From Flagellimonas hadalis (GTDB lineage: Bacteria; Bacteroidota; Bacteroidia; Flavobacteriales; Flavobacteriaceae): a stretch of 64,000 nucleotides of DNA. The notes beneath the pieces were generated by a model, which saw only the letters and a list, made by a program, of their open reading frames with translations, was not told the DNA's origin and made no database searches. Positions 35,392 through 44,876 of the stretch are shown in pieces. Numbering within the stretch: the first letter of the stretch is position 1; every line of letters begins with the position of its first letter. The stretch covers positions 88,901-152,900 of the forward strand of contig NZ_VNIK02000003.1 in NCBI RefSeq assembly GCF_007785775.2, read 5' to 3'. The translations under genes and the position numbers were made by a program.

Positions 35392-36183
35392 ATGCTATAC
35401 GAAGGAGTTCTACGCAAAATGCAAACCGAAAACGGGAAGCCCATCCAGTACTTTTTGGTCTTCGAGAACGATTTTCTGAACATGAACCAAGCGTTGGGCA
35501 AACAGCTCCAAATCGATTTCATCAAGTTCCAATGTCTCAATTGCGGAGAGGACAGGCCCATTTACCGACAGGGGTTCTGCAAATCCTGCTTTTATGAGAC
35601 CCCACGTGCCGGGGATTGGATCATGAAACCCGAACTGAGCACGGCCCATCTGGACAAGGAAGACCGTGACCTGGAATACGAAAAGAAGATGCAACTGCAG
35701 CCACACATTGTATATCTGGCCAATTCCAGTAGCATAAAGGTAGGCGTCACCCGAAAATCGCAGGTGCCCACCCGCTGGATCGATCAAGGGGCGCACGAGG
35801 CCATCGAAATTGTGGAAGTGCCCAACCGGTATTTGGCCGGAATCACCGAGGTGGCCCTAAAAGACCATGTGAGCGACAAGACCAGCTGGCAGAAAATGCT
35901 CAAAAATGATATTGAGGATGTGGACCTCTTGGAATGGCGCAATAAATTGAAACCCTTTATACCCGACGAAGCTGCCAAATATTTCATCGAGAACAATGGG
36001 GAAACCCACCTTGATTTTCCCGTACTGCAATATCCCGAGAAGGTCAAAAGCCTGAACCTGGACAAAACACCCAGTTACACCGGAGTGCTCAAGGGCATCA
36101 AAGGGCAGTACCTCATCTTTGAGGACAGCACGGTGTTCAATGTACGGGGCAGTGAGGGATATTATGTGGGAATAAATTTTTAA
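35392..36183 (+). CDS. DUF2797 protein (zinc ribbon plus GIY-YIG-like core)
   Basis: A 263-residue protein. After an N-terminal strand region comes a four-cysteine cluster CLNCGEDRPIYRQGFCKSCF (about residues 46-65), then IVYLANSSSIKVGVTRKSQV and PTRWIDQGAHEAIEIVEV, which resembles the GIY-YIG nuclease core (Y...L / K-V-G / R). This is the DUF2797 family. Nuclease activity has not been shown here; it is inferred from the fold resemblance. It is monocistronic or begins the unit with the APC permease 53 bases downstream. Confidence 0.88.
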   Translation: MLYEGVLRKMQTENGKPIQYFLVFENDFLNMNQALGKQLQIDFIKFQCLNCGEDRPIYRQGFCKSCFYETPRAGDWIMKPELSTAHLDKEDRDLEYEKKMQLQPHIVYLANSSSIKVGVTRKSQVPTRWIDQGAHEAIEIVEVPNRYLAGITEVALKDHVSDKTSWQKMLKNDIEDVDLLEWRNKLKPFIPDEAAKYFIENNGETHLDFPVLQYPEKVKSLNLDKTPSYTGVLKGIKGQYLIFEDSTVFNVRGSEGYYVGINF

Positions 36184-36236
36184 CCAAAACCTAAAGTGGC
36201 TTTGATTGTTAGGCACTTATCCAACCTGATCGTAAG

Positions 36237-37517
36237 ATGGCCAAAAAAATAGGACTCCGGGAAGCGATATCCATTGGCATTGGCGGCATGGTCGGCGGTG
36301 GTATTTTTGCCGTGTTGGGACTTGCCGTTTCCTTGGCGAAGGGGGGCACACCCTTGGCCTTTCTTTTTGCGGGCATCATCGCCTTGGTGACCTCCTACAG
36401 TTATGTGAAGCTCTCTTTGACCTATCCTGATAGAGGTGGGACCGTAAAGTTCATCAATCAAGGTTTTGGCAGAACAATTTTCAGTGGCGGTATCAACAAT
36501 CTCCTTTGGGTCAGCTATATCATCATGCTTTCCCTATATGCTTCCGCTTTTGGCTCCTATGCACCAAACTTGGTTTCCATTACGGGCGAACCGATGGATT
36601 TTCACATTTTTGCCAGTGCGATCATCATATTGGCCTCTGCCATAAACTATTACAGCATCAAGGTGGTCGGTGCCATAGAATCCTACGCGGTGGTGATCAA
36701 ACTGATCATCCTCATCTCTTTCATTGGAGTGGGCATATACGGGCTGATGGGCAATCCCAATCTAGGGCAATTATCCCCAGAAAATTGGGAAGCCCCCATC
36801 AAATTATTGACCGGAGGGATGGTCATTTTTGTGGCCTACGAAGGTTTTGAACTCATTGCCAATGCCGCTCCGGATATGGACGACCCTAAACGGAACATCC
36901 CAAGGGCCTATTACATTTCGATCCTATTCGTGATCTTACTGTACCTCATCATTGCAGTCGTGACCGTCGGTTCCCTCCCTTTCAAGGAAATTGCCACTGC
37001 GGAGGATTATGTGCTTGCCGAGGCGGCCAAACCCATGCTTGGCAAGGTGGGTTTCACCATCATTACGATTGCGGCACTCATATCCACCTTTTCGGCCATC
37101 AACGCATCACTTTATGGAGGAAGTAGGGTAAGCTATGAAATTGCAGAGGATGACGAACTGCCCCACCAACTCACCTATCAACTTTGGAACCAACCCATAG
37201 GTCTGTTCATCACCGCCATTCTTACCCTGACACTGACCAATACCCTCCAATTGGAGAGCATATCAACGGCAGGGAGTGTAGGGTTCCTTCTCATTTTTGC
37301 CATGGTGAACTATGCCGGCTTCAAGCTCGCCCCACAGACAGGCAGCAATAAAATGGTGCCCTTCTTGGGCTTTCTTTTATGCGGAATGGCCATGATAGTG
37401 CTCTTGCAACAGCAGTTCAGTTCAAATAAAATGGGGGTGATTGTGGCCGTATCCATCTTGGTATTTTGCTTTGCCATAGAAGCCGTTTACAAATGGGTCG
37501 AACGACAGAACAAATGA
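36237..37517 (+). CDS. APC-family amino-acid permease
   Basis: A 426-residue protein with about 12 membrane helices. The TM1 substrate loop GIGGMVGGGIFAVLGLAVSL and the TM6 FVAYEGFELIANAAPDM segment are typical of the amino acid-polyamine-organocation superfamily, with NIPRAYYISILF after TM6. It probably imports a neutral amino acid or related compound by cation symport; the substrate cannot be read. The DUF6090 gene starts nine bases after its stop, so the two are likely cotranscribed. Confidence 0.93.
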   Translation: MAKKIGLREAISIGIGGMVGGGIFAVLGLAVSLAKGGTPLAFLFAGIIALVTSYSYVKLSLTYPDRGGTVKFINQGFGRTIFSGGINNLLWVSYIIMLSLYASAFGSYAPNLVSITGEPMDFHIFASAIIILASAINYYSIKVVGAIESYAVVIKLIILISFIGVGIYGLMGNPNLGQLSPENWEAPIKLLTGGMVIFVAYEGFELIANAAPDMDDPKRNIPRAYYISILFVILLYLIIAVVTVGSLPFKEIATAEDYVLAEAAKPMLGKVGFTIITIAALISTFSAINASLYGGSRVSYEIAEDDELPHQLTYQLWNQPIGLFITAILTLTLTNTLQLESISTAGSVGFLLIFAMVNYAGFKLAPQTGSNKMVPFLGFLLCGMAMIVLLQQQFSSNKMGVIVAVSILVFCFAIEAVYKWVERQNK

Positions 37518-37526
37518 AACAGAAGC

Positions 37527-38294
37527 ATGCTCAAATTTTTTAGAAAAATCCGAAGGGGACTGATCGCAGATAAAAAGGTAGGCAATTATATGCTCTATGC
37601 CATTGGTGAAATCGTGCTGGTAGTGATCGGCATTCTCATCGCCTTGGCCATCGACAATGCCAACGAGGACAGCATCAAACACAAGAAGCAACAGGTCTAT
37701 CTCATCGGTCTGAAAAAGGAATTCGAAACGAGCCAAAACAAGCTCAAGACCCTTATTTCTGTCAACAAAAAGAGCTATGAGGATTCCAAGACCATCATCG
37801 GTTTCATGCAGGACCCGGACCGCTCTCCCAATGAAGAAGAACTGTCCAACCTGCTCTACAATGCCCTCGCTTTTGATATTTCCTATAACCCCAACAATTC
37901 GCTCTTGGAGGAAATGATCAATTCGGGCAGTTTGAAGGACCTGTCCAACCCAGAACTTCGGGTTTTGCTCACCAACTGGATTTCCAATTTGGATGATATT
38001 TCCAAACAAGAGGCCATGCTGGACCATGAGAGGGACCAGATCATCAATATGTTCCGAACGAATGAAAACAGCATCAAGACCATTTACGACCTCACTGGGG
38101 TTTCCGGCGATTTGGGACTTCCGGTTGCCACGGAACAACTGAGCAACCTCGCCCTATTGCAATCCACCGAATTTGAGAACAATCTGTTGATGTTCATCCT
38201 CACCAGCATCACCACGGAAACCATGCACTACGCCCCTTTGATGCAGAGCATGGATGAGATTCTGGCCACCATTGAGGGAGAAATCGAGGAATAA
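37527..38294 (+). CDS. DUF6090 family membrane-anchored protein
   Basis: A 255-residue protein with the N-terminal signature of the DUF6090 family: FFRKIRRGLIADKKVGNYM, then a single transmembrane helix (YAIGEIVLVVIGILIALAID, about residues 23-43) and a long helical, probably periplasmic domain. The family is common in flavobacteria with no assigned role. It follows the amino-acid permease by nine bases and ends at a terminator shared with the convergent AsmA gene. Confidence 0.88.
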   Translation: MLKFFRKIRRGLIADKKVGNYMLYAIGEIVLVVIGILIALAIDNANEDSIKHKKQQVYLIGLKKEFETSQNKLKTLISVNKKSYEDSKTIIGFMQDPDRSPNEEELSNLLYNALAFDISYNPNNSLLEEMINSGSLKDLSNPELRVLLTNWISNLDDISKQEAMLDHERDQIINMFRTNENSIKTIYDLTGVSGDLGLPVATEQLSNLALLQSTEFENNLLMFILTSITTETMHYAPLMQSMDEILATIEGEIEE

Positions 38295-38324
38295 AAAAGG
38301 GCGATTCAATCGCCCTTTTCTTTT
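38293..38324. terminator. Bidirectional terminator between DUF6090 and AsmA genes
   Basis: AAAAGGGCGATT pairs with AATCGCCCTTTT almost without loop, flanked by A- and T-runs on both sides. The two convergent stop codons are 30 bases apart with only this hairpin between. Confidence 0.85.
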
Positions 38325-41036
38325 TTAGTTCACAGTATCCTTTTTCTTTTTGCCCAGCAATCCCCCCAGCACGGATTTTGCGGTATTCTTTACGTCTTCT
38401 TCCTTGGTTGTGGTCTTGGTCGTATCGGTAGTGGTGGCCTTTTTGTCACCTCCCAACAGGTTCCCCAAAGCTTCTTTCACCCCGGAGGATTTGGTGGAAG
38501 TGGTATCGCCCTCGTTCTTTTTGAACACATCGGACAACAGGTCCTTGGCCTTGTCCTTGCCTTGGTTCACCAATTTTTGTTTTTGGATCTCCACCAATTT
38601 TGTGGTCAAGGTCTTGACCCCAGAGGTCAGATCCGTGCTGACCGTTGGATTGGTGAAATTGCCCCCAATATTTGCAGTGACGGGAATGGTCACCTCCCCC
38701 AAGCTATTGTCGTTCATTTGGGCAATCAGTTTGTTGACCTCCGTACCCAAGTATTTCGCGGGAACGTCCAAAGTGGCCTTATATTCCAATTGCTTTTCAA
38801 AACTATGGCTACCCGCGACATTGATGGCGATGTCCTTATATTTTAAGGTGAACGGTTTTACCTTAACGGTCCCATTATCAAAACTCAGGGCCGTTTTGAG
38901 CCCATCCAGATTGATTTCCTTGGTGTTCAAAAAATTCAACTTGCTGTCCAAAGCAGAGACCAAGGGCGCTTTTTCGGTGTCCACCTTAGGTGACAACAGT
39001 TCGGCCAAAAGATTTCCGGATATGGTCGCCAAGTTTGGGGTAAAATCATCCTTCAGGTTCCCCGAGATCTTGATATCGGAATTGAGTTTTCCCTGAATGG
39101 CACTGGCCAGAGGTGTCAACACCTTGAACAGGTCCAATCCGGCAAAGGATTCCCCTATGTTGAAATTGTTCATGCCCAGATCCACATCAAAAGTGGAATT
39201 GGCCCCTTTAGTGGATACCGATCCCGTCAAGCCCAATGTGCCTCCAAAAAGATCAGAGGTAAGGTTTTGTACCGTTGCCGTTTCATCTTTGATCACCAAG
39301 GTTCCCTTCACGTTCTTCAACTTCAGGTCATCATACAGCACGGTATTCGCCGCCGCCTCCACGGTACAGTCCAAAAAGGAAGGTATTTTGATGCGTTCCT
39401 CGCCCGTCGGTGCGGGTGTACTTTCTTTCTCACCTGTACTGGTTTCCGCTTCGGCCGTTTCTTCCATCATAAAATCGTTCAGGGCAAACTGGTTGGAAGT
39501 CAGCTTAAAGTTCCCCTCCACTTTTTCATCATTGAACATAAAGCCCAACAAGTTGGTCAGGGTTCCCGAAGCATTGAAATCGGTGCTTCCCGTTTTACCC
39601 TCAAAGGAGTTCAGGGCTACCGTTTGGGGATTGAAGGTCATGGCCGCATTGTTGATGGCCACAGGGTTCTTCAGTTCCTCGGAAGCATATTCAAATCCTG
39701 TGAGCTGCATGTTACCACTCATCTTGGTGTTCTGGTACTGTTTTTTCTCCAAGGATTCCATGTCAAATCCAGCGGTCACATCGGCATTCAAAATCCCTTT
39801 CAGATTGTAGTCATCGGGAACGGGATAGGCCTGTGAAATATTGGCCAGATTGATTCGTCCGTCCATGTGGGCATCCACTTTGGTGTTGCCCATAAGCTCC
39901 CTGATCTTGGCGTTCATGTTGAACTTGTCCTCGTCAATGGTGAAGGACAGCCTGTTGATGTCCACATAAGTGTCTTCCGTGATTCCCGTTTCGTTGTTGA
40001 TCTCCGTATCGATGAACACATTGCGCACGGCCTTGGGCAGATCGGGATATTTGAAGGACGCATTGTCCGAATTGATGGCAATTTTGAACGTAGGGATGTG
40101 CTCGTCATCCACAATGCCCTTGAACTGGCCGTTCACCTCAAAATTGCCCGTGGTCTGCACGGTCTCGATGTTTTTGGAATAGGCTTCGGGGATCACGGCA
40201 AGGAAATTCTTGAAATCGGACGACGGCGTCTTGAAAGTGATGTCCACCTCTTGGTTGTCCTCATTGACCTTTACAAAACCATCGAACACCAAGGGCAATT
40301 GGTTCACCAACGCCTTGTTCTCCAAAAAGGAATATTTGCTCTCCACCAGGTCGATATCGATCAAGGCATCCAGATTGATCTTGTTCTTGTTCAAATACAG
40401 GGTACTGTCCATCTCAAAGGAGACCAAGGCATCGGTCATGGTCTTCAATTGTGATTTTTCGAGGGACAAATCTCCGGTACCGGAGTGGTTCATTTCGGAA
40501 ATGGCCAAACGCATACCGCTGGAAAGATCGTGGTACACAATCTCGGAATTGGTGATGCTATAGGAATCCATGTTCAGGGTGAAATTGTCACTGGAAGCTT
40601 CCTCGGTGGCTTCGGAAGGTGCGCTTTCGTCTTCCTTGGCAATGTCGTAGTTGGCATTTTCGTTTTCATCCACTTTGATGTTCAATTTGGCCTTGTCCAC
40701 ATTGAACTTCTGGATGACGATGGGCTCATCGGCAGATTTGAAGAGTTCCTTGATCGACATTGTAAGCTCTATCTTCCCCGAGGAAAACAGGGTGTCGCCC
40801 TCAAACGGGGCCTTGTTCACCAGTGAAATGTTGGTGAGCTCCACATTGGCATTGGGAAAGTTCTTGAGAAGGCTCAAACTGGCATCCTCAAAATCCAAAG
40901 TGGCATTGATGCTGTTGTTGACCTTGTCCTTGATGATCTGTTCGATCTTTCCTTGGAGGAACAAAGGAATGGCCACAACAATAGCGATGAGTACAAGTAG
41001 GGTTATAACGGTAATCTTTAGGACTTTTTTCTTCAT
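38325..41036 (-). CDS. AsmA-family (TamB/AsmA-like) envelope protein
   Basis: A 903-residue protein with an N-terminal membrane anchor (ITVITLLVLIAIVVAIPLFL) followed by the AsmA pattern (INATLDFEDASLSLLKNFPN, VELTNISLVNK). The rest is a long beta-rich, repeating groove-like region (NVKGTLVIKDETATVQNLTS; GTLGLTGSVSTKG), and the C-terminus is a Lys/Thr-rich low-complexity tail. AsmA-type proteins are proposed bridges for phospholipid transport between the membranes. It lies 36 bases downstream of the queuosine-precursor transporter, same strand. Confidence 0.9.
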   Translation of the reverse strand: MKKKVLKITVITLLVLIAIVVAIPLFLQGKIEQIIKDKVNNSINATLDFEDASLSLLKNFPNANVELTNISLVNKAPFEGDTLFSSGKIELTMSIKELFKSADEPIVIQKFNVDKAKLNIKVDENENANYDIAKEDESAPSEATEEASSDNFTLNMDSYSITNSEIVYHDLSSGMRLAISEMNHSGTGDLSLEKSQLKTMTDALVSFEMDSTLYLNKNKINLDALIDIDLVESKYSFLENKALVNQLPLVFDGFVKVNEDNQEVDITFKTPSSDFKNFLAVIPEAYSKNIETVQTTGNFEVNGQFKGIVDDEHIPTFKIAINSDNASFKYPDLPKAVRNVFIDTEINNETGITEDTYVDINRLSFTIDEDKFNMNAKIRELMGNTKVDAHMDGRINLANISQAYPVPDDYNLKGILNADVTAGFDMESLEKKQYQNTKMSGNMQLTGFEYASEELKNPVAINNAAMTFNPQTVALNSFEGKTGSTDFNASGTLTNLLGFMFNDEKVEGNFKLTSNQFALNDFMMEETAEAETSTGEKESTPAPTGEERIKIPSFLDCTVEAAANTVLYDDLKLKNVKGTLVIKDETATVQNLTSDLFGGTLGLTGSVSTKGANSTFDVDLGMNNFNIGESFAGLDLFKVLTPLASAIQGKLNSDIKISGNLKDDFTPNLATISGNLLAELLSPKVDTEKAPLVSALDSKLNFLNTKEINLDGLKTALSFDNGTVKVKPFTLKYKDIAINVAGSHSFEKQLEYKATLDVPAKYLGTEVNKLIAQMNDNSLGEVTIPVTANIGGNFTNPTVSTDLTSGVKTLTTKLVEIQKQKLVNQGKDKAKDLLSDVFKKNEGDTTSTKSSGVKEALGNLLGGDKKATTTDTTKTTTKEEDVKNTAKSVLGGLLGKKKKDTVN

Positions 41037-41072
41037 AATAGAATGTTTTACAACAAATTAACGGAGAAGTCC

Positions 41073-41780
41073 TCAATCCAAGGAAATTTCTTCCCCTATT
41101 TTTAAGTTAAATCTTTTCCTCATCAGATATACGAAAAGATAGAGCAAAGGGGTGTCCAAAAGTGCTATAATTATCTTAAAAAGCACTCCGCTGATGACCA
41201 GACCATAGAATTTGTCCCAAGGCAAAACACCAAAGATGCACAAAAGTCCCACCACGGTGACCGTATCTATCAATTGGGAAGAGAAGGTGGAAAAATTGTT
41301 CCTGAGCCACAACATTCTGCCCTGTGTGACCTTTTTCCAGAAGTGATAGATGCTGATATCGATGTACTGCGCCGCCAGATAGGCCAACATGGAGGCCAGT
41401 ACGCCCAAGGGAGACAGCCCGAAGACCTTGCTGAAGGTAACATCATCTATGGGAGAAGCTGGAATGGCCTTGGAATAGATGGCCAATAAAATGATGCCCA
41501 TGGAAAAAAAGGAAGCAAAGATACCCGCCGTTACCACTTGGTTGGCTTTTTTCTTTCCGTAGATCTCAGAAATCAGATCGGTGATCAAAAAAGTGATCGG
41601 GTAGGGCAAGATCCCCACCGAAAGCTCGAAAAGTGGTGCCCCAAAAACAGTGACATCGCCAAACGGGGCCCAATGGAAAAACTTTTGGAAAATGAGGTTG
41701 GACACCACCAAGGAGGTAATGAACAGTGCCCCCAGATAGAGGTAAATGGAAAACGCAGCTCTTTTGTCCTTTTGGGTCAT
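41073..41780 (-). CDS. Queuosine precursor transporter (YhhQ family)
   Basis: A 235-residue protein with about six membrane helices. It matches the YhhQ/QueT-type family: ILPYPITFLITDLISEIYGK in the second helix pair, YLAAQYIDISIYHFWKKVTQ and LRNNFSTFSSQLIDTVTVVG. It is thought to import queuosine precursors such as preQ0 or preQ1 for tRNA modification. It starts two bases after the sppA stop and precedes AsmA, so the three minus-strand genes are probably one unit. Confidence 0.93.
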   Translation of the reverse strand: MTQKDKRAAFSIYLYLGALFITSLVVSNLIFQKFFHWAPFGDVTVFGAPLFELSVGILPYPITFLITDLISEIYGKKKANQVVTAGIFASFFSMGIILLAIYSKAIPASPIDDVTFSKVFGLSPLGVLASMLAYLAAQYIDISIYHFWKKVTQGRMLWLRNNFSTFSSQLIDTVTVVGLLCIFGVLPWDKFYGLVISGVLFKIIIALLDTPLLYLFVYLMRKRFNLKIGEEISLD

Positions 41781-41782
41781 CC

Positions 41783-43543
41783 TTATTTAATGTTCAGACG
41801 GAACGGCATCTTGGCCTGAATCCCTTCCTGTTTGCCCAATTCCTTGAATTCCTTCAAGAGTTGGTAGGCCTCCGTACCGATCTCTTCCTGGATGATGGAC
41901 TCCCCTATCTTGGTCTTTACGCCGCCCATATTTTCCATAAACTGTTCAAAGCCTGACTTATATTTTGGATATTTCCGTATGCCATAGGAATCCAATCCCG
42001 CCATCTCGGCCGCCGCCGCTATGGCATCGTCCAAATTGCCCAGTTCGTCCACCAAGCCATTCGCCTTGGCATCCACCCCACTCCAGACCCTTCCCTGGGC
42101 GAGTGAGTCCACTTGGGCAATGCTCATGTTGCGGCCTTGGGCCACACGCTCCAAAAAGATGCCATACGTTTCCTCGATGCTTTCTTGGATCACATTTCGG
42201 AACGAATCGTCCATGGGCTCGAACAGCGAATAATCCACCGAATTTTGGTTGGTGCCCACCTGCTCTGCATTGATGCCCACATTCTTGGCCAGTTCGTTGA
42301 TGTTGGGAATGGTCCCGAACACCCCGATGGACCCGGTAATGGTCGTAGGTTCGGCAAAGATCTTGTCGCCGCCCACACCAATATAGTATCCCCCCGATGC
42401 CGCCACGTTTCCAAAGGAAACGACCAGAGGTTTCTCTTTTTTGGCCAGTTGCATCTCCCTCCAAATGATATCGGAGACCAGGGCACTGCCCCCAGGGGAA
42501 TCCACACGGAACACGATGGCTTTCACACTTTCGTTCTCCACCGCTTTCTGCAGGGCCTCCACAATCAGTCCTTGACCAATGTAATCTTTTCCGCCCTCCC
42601 CGTAGAATATCTCCCCTTGGGCATAGATCACGGCTATTTTGTCCGTTCCTGTCACTATATTTTTCTTGCTTGCCGATTGGGCATAATCCATAAACTTGAT
42701 GTAGTTGAGCTCTTCATCCTCGTTCACCCCCATTTTTTCCCGAAGGAGATCTTCGTACTCGTCAAAATGCAACACCCCATCCAGTAGTCCTGAGGCCACT
42801 GCCAAAGTGGGTGTTCTTCCTCCCAAGGTATCGGCCACGGTGTTAAGATCAGATGGGCTCATCTTTCTGGATACGGAAATGTCGTCCACAATAACGTCCC
42901 AAATGGAAGTGATCAATTCCTTGATCTGCGTGCGGTTCTCATCGCTCATGGTATTGGACAAAAAGGGTTCCACTGCGCTTTTGTACTTGCCATGGCGAAT
43001 GACCTCCATTTTTATCCCTGATTTTTCCTGAAGGTCCTTGAAGTACAACACCTCTGTGGCAAGTCCCTTAAAATCGAGTACGCCTACGGGGTTCATGTAC
43101 ACCTCATCGGCCACACTGGCCAAATAGTAATCCTTCTGGGTATAAATGTCGGAATGGGCGAGCACGAACTTGCCCGACGCCTTAAAATCGAGCAAGGCCT
43201 CCCTAATCTCCCGGGTCTGCGCGATGCCCGCTTGCAAAAAACTGGTGGTGATGCTGATTCCCTCGATATGATCATCCGTTTTGGCCACTTCTATGGTGTG
43301 CAAAATTTCATCCATGCCCAACTCGGGGCCCCACAATGCCGCAAAGGGGTCTGTCTCGTCCTTGCCTGTATAATCCAGTACAGGGGCCATAAAGCCAAGC
43401 TCCAGAACCGAGTTCTTTTTCACTATTATCCCATCATCCGCACTGCCCACCAAGGCCAAAAAGATAAAGAACATGGCCACAATGATTCCAAATGCCACAA
43501 GGCTCCCCAAAATCGAGGCCAATAGGTTTCTCAAAAAGTTCAT
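41783..43543 (-). CDS. sppA: Signal peptide peptidase SppA, 67-kDa type
   Basis: A 586-residue, two-repeat SppA. An N-terminal membrane anchor (ILGSLVAFGIIVAMFFIFLA) is followed by the first repeat with the general-base lysine K188 in RHGKYKSAVEPFLSN, and the second repeat with the nucleophile S383 in SFGNVAASGGYYIG, the spacing expected of the E. coli enzyme. It cleaves leftover signal peptides in the inner membrane. Its promoter (43566-43573) is in the gap with the divergent folK fusion, and the queuosine-precursor transporter follows. Confidence 0.96.
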   Translation of the reverse strand: MNFLRNLLASILGSLVAFGIIVAMFFIFLALVGSADDGIIVKKNSVLELGFMAPVLDYTGKDETDPFAALWGPELGMDEILHTIEVAKTDDHIEGISITTSFLQAGIAQTREIREALLDFKASGKFVLAHSDIYTQKDYYLASVADEVYMNPVGVLDFKGLATEVLYFKDLQEKSGIKMEVIRHGKYKSAVEPFLSNTMSDENRTQIKELITSIWDVIVDDISVSRKMSPSDLNTVADTLGGRTPTLAVASGLLDGVLHFDEYEDLLREKMGVNEDEELNYIKFMDYAQSASKKNIVTGTDKIAVIYAQGEIFYGEGGKDYIGQGLIVEALQKAVENESVKAIVFRVDSPGGSALVSDIIWREMQLAKKEKPLVVSFGNVAASGGYYIGVGGDKIFAEPTTITGSIGVFGTIPNINELAKNVGINAEQVGTNQNSVDYSLFEPMDDSFRNVIQESIEETYGIFLERVAQGRNMSIAQVDSLAQGRVWSGVDAKANGLVDELGNLDDAIAAAAEMAGLDSYGIRKYPKYKSGFEQFMENMGGVKTKIGESIIQEEIGTEAYQLLKEFKELGKQEGIQAKMPFRLNIK

Positions 43544-43565
43544 CCAATGAAAATTTAATCTGTTC

Positions 43566-43573
43566 CAAATATA
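43566..43573 (-). promoter_or_regulatory. Promoter -7 box for sppA
   Basis: On the minus strand TATATTTG matches TAnnTTTG, 22 bases before the sppA ATG. No clear -33 element. Confidence 0.45.
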
Positions 43574-43613
43574 ACCATTGTTGTATTGTTTTGCTTACTT
43601 TGTTTCTTCGATT

Positions 43614-44759
43614 ATGGTCAGAAAACAAAAGGCATATCTTTCGCTGGGAAGCAATTTGGGCAATCGCCGGGCAACTCTCCAAAAAGCTATTTTTCGTATC
43701 CAACAACGCGCAGGATCCATCTTGGACATTTCTTCGGTATATGAAAATCCGGCCGTAGGTTTTGAGGGGGACGATTTTTTGAACATCTGCATTTCCCTAC
43801 TGACCCCACTTTCACCTGACGAACTGCTCGATACATTGATGCAGATTGAACGGGATTTCGGCCGTGTGCGCTCGGATACAAAGACTTATGGACCCCGGAC
43901 CTTGGACATTGACATCATTTATTACGGTAACGAAATTGTCAAAACGGATCGTTTGGCGATCCCCCACCCTCAAATGCAGCATCGGAACTTTGTGTTGAAA
44001 CCATTGGCCGACATTGCCCCCCAATTGTACCATCCCGTGTTCCAAAAGGACACCCGCAACCTGTTGCAGGAGTGCAAGGACCGTAGCAAGCTCACCAAAA
44101 CAAAATATCAACTGTTCAAGGACCGTTCGGGGCTGTATTCCCAACTGCAGTTCATTGCCATCGAAGGGAATATCGGTGCGGGCAAGACCACGCTTTCCAA
44201 GATGATCGCTGAGGATTTCAATGCCAAATTGGTACTGGAACGCTTTGCGGACAACCCGTTTCTGCCCAAGTTCTATCAGGACAAACCCCGCTACGCATTT
44301 CCTTTGGAAATGTCCTTTTTGGCGGACCGCTATCAGCAGTTCATGGACGACACCTCCCAATTTGACCTGTTCAAGAACTTTATGGTCAGTGATTATGACA
44401 TCTTCAAATCGCTCATCTTTGCCAAGGTGACCCTGCAGCAGGAAGAATTCAACCTGTACCGAAAGCTGTTCAACTTTATGTACAAGGAGGTGAAAAAGCC
44501 TGAAATCTACCTTTACCTCTACCAAAATACCGAACGGTTGTTGGCCAACATCAAAAAAAGGGGCAGGGACTATGAGCAGGACATGGACCCGGATTATTTG
44601 GAAAAAATCAATCGGGGGTATTTGGATTTCCTCAAGGACCATCCAGAGCAGAACAGCCTCATCATCGACATGGGCGAGCTGGATTTTGTCAACAACCCGA
44701 CCGATTATCAGTCCATCTTGGAGATGCTCGATGATAACATCCTTTCATCCCAATTTTAG
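43614..44759 (+). CDS. folK: HPPK-deoxynucleoside kinase fusion
   Basis: A 381-residue protein made of two enzymes. Residues 1-155 are hydroxymethyldihydropterin pyrophosphokinase (AYLSLGSNLGNRRATLQKA; signature GPRTLDIDI at 93-101; AIPHPQMQHRNFVLKPL). Residues about 178-381 are a deoxynucleoside kinase (P-loop GNIGAGKT at 185-192; FLADRYQQF for the ERS/DRS-type motif; KRGRDYEQDMDPDYL as the lid). The first makes the pterin diphosphate for folate; the second phosphorylates salvaged deoxynucleosides. The start is the ATG at 43614; an earlier in-frame start at 43578 gives an odd hydrophobic extension. A terminator follows. Confidence 0.94.
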   Translation: MVRKQKAYLSLGSNLGNRRATLQKAIFRIQQRAGSILDISSVYENPAVGFEGDDFLNICISLLTPLSPDELLDTLMQIERDFGRVRSDTKTYGPRTLDIDIIYYGNEIVKTDRLAIPHPQMQHRNFVLKPLADIAPQLYHPVFQKDTRNLLQECKDRSKLTKTKYQLFKDRSGLYSQLQFIAIEGNIGAGKTTLSKMIAEDFNAKLVLERFADNPFLPKFYQDKPRYAFPLEMSFLADRYQQFMDDTSQFDLFKNFMVSDYDIFKSLIFAKVTLQQEEFNLYRKLFNFMYKEVKKPEIYLYLYQNTERLLANIKKRGRDYEQDMDPDYLEKINRGYLDFLKDHPEQNSLIIDMGELDFVNNPTDYQSILEMLDDNILSSQF

Positions 44760-44852
44760 GAGAATTTTTAGAAAATGTTTGGATATAACGATTGGTTTTA
44801 TTTTCTTAGAGCCCTCTTAATACGGAACTAACTAACTCAAACTTTATATCGG

Positions 44853-44876
44853 GCCCTGATTTTTCAGGGCTTTTTT
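44853..44876 (+). terminator. Terminator of the folK fusion
   Basis: GCCCTGA pairs with TCAGGGC around a 4-base T loop and is followed by TTTTTT. It lies about 95 bases after the stop. Confidence 0.75.
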
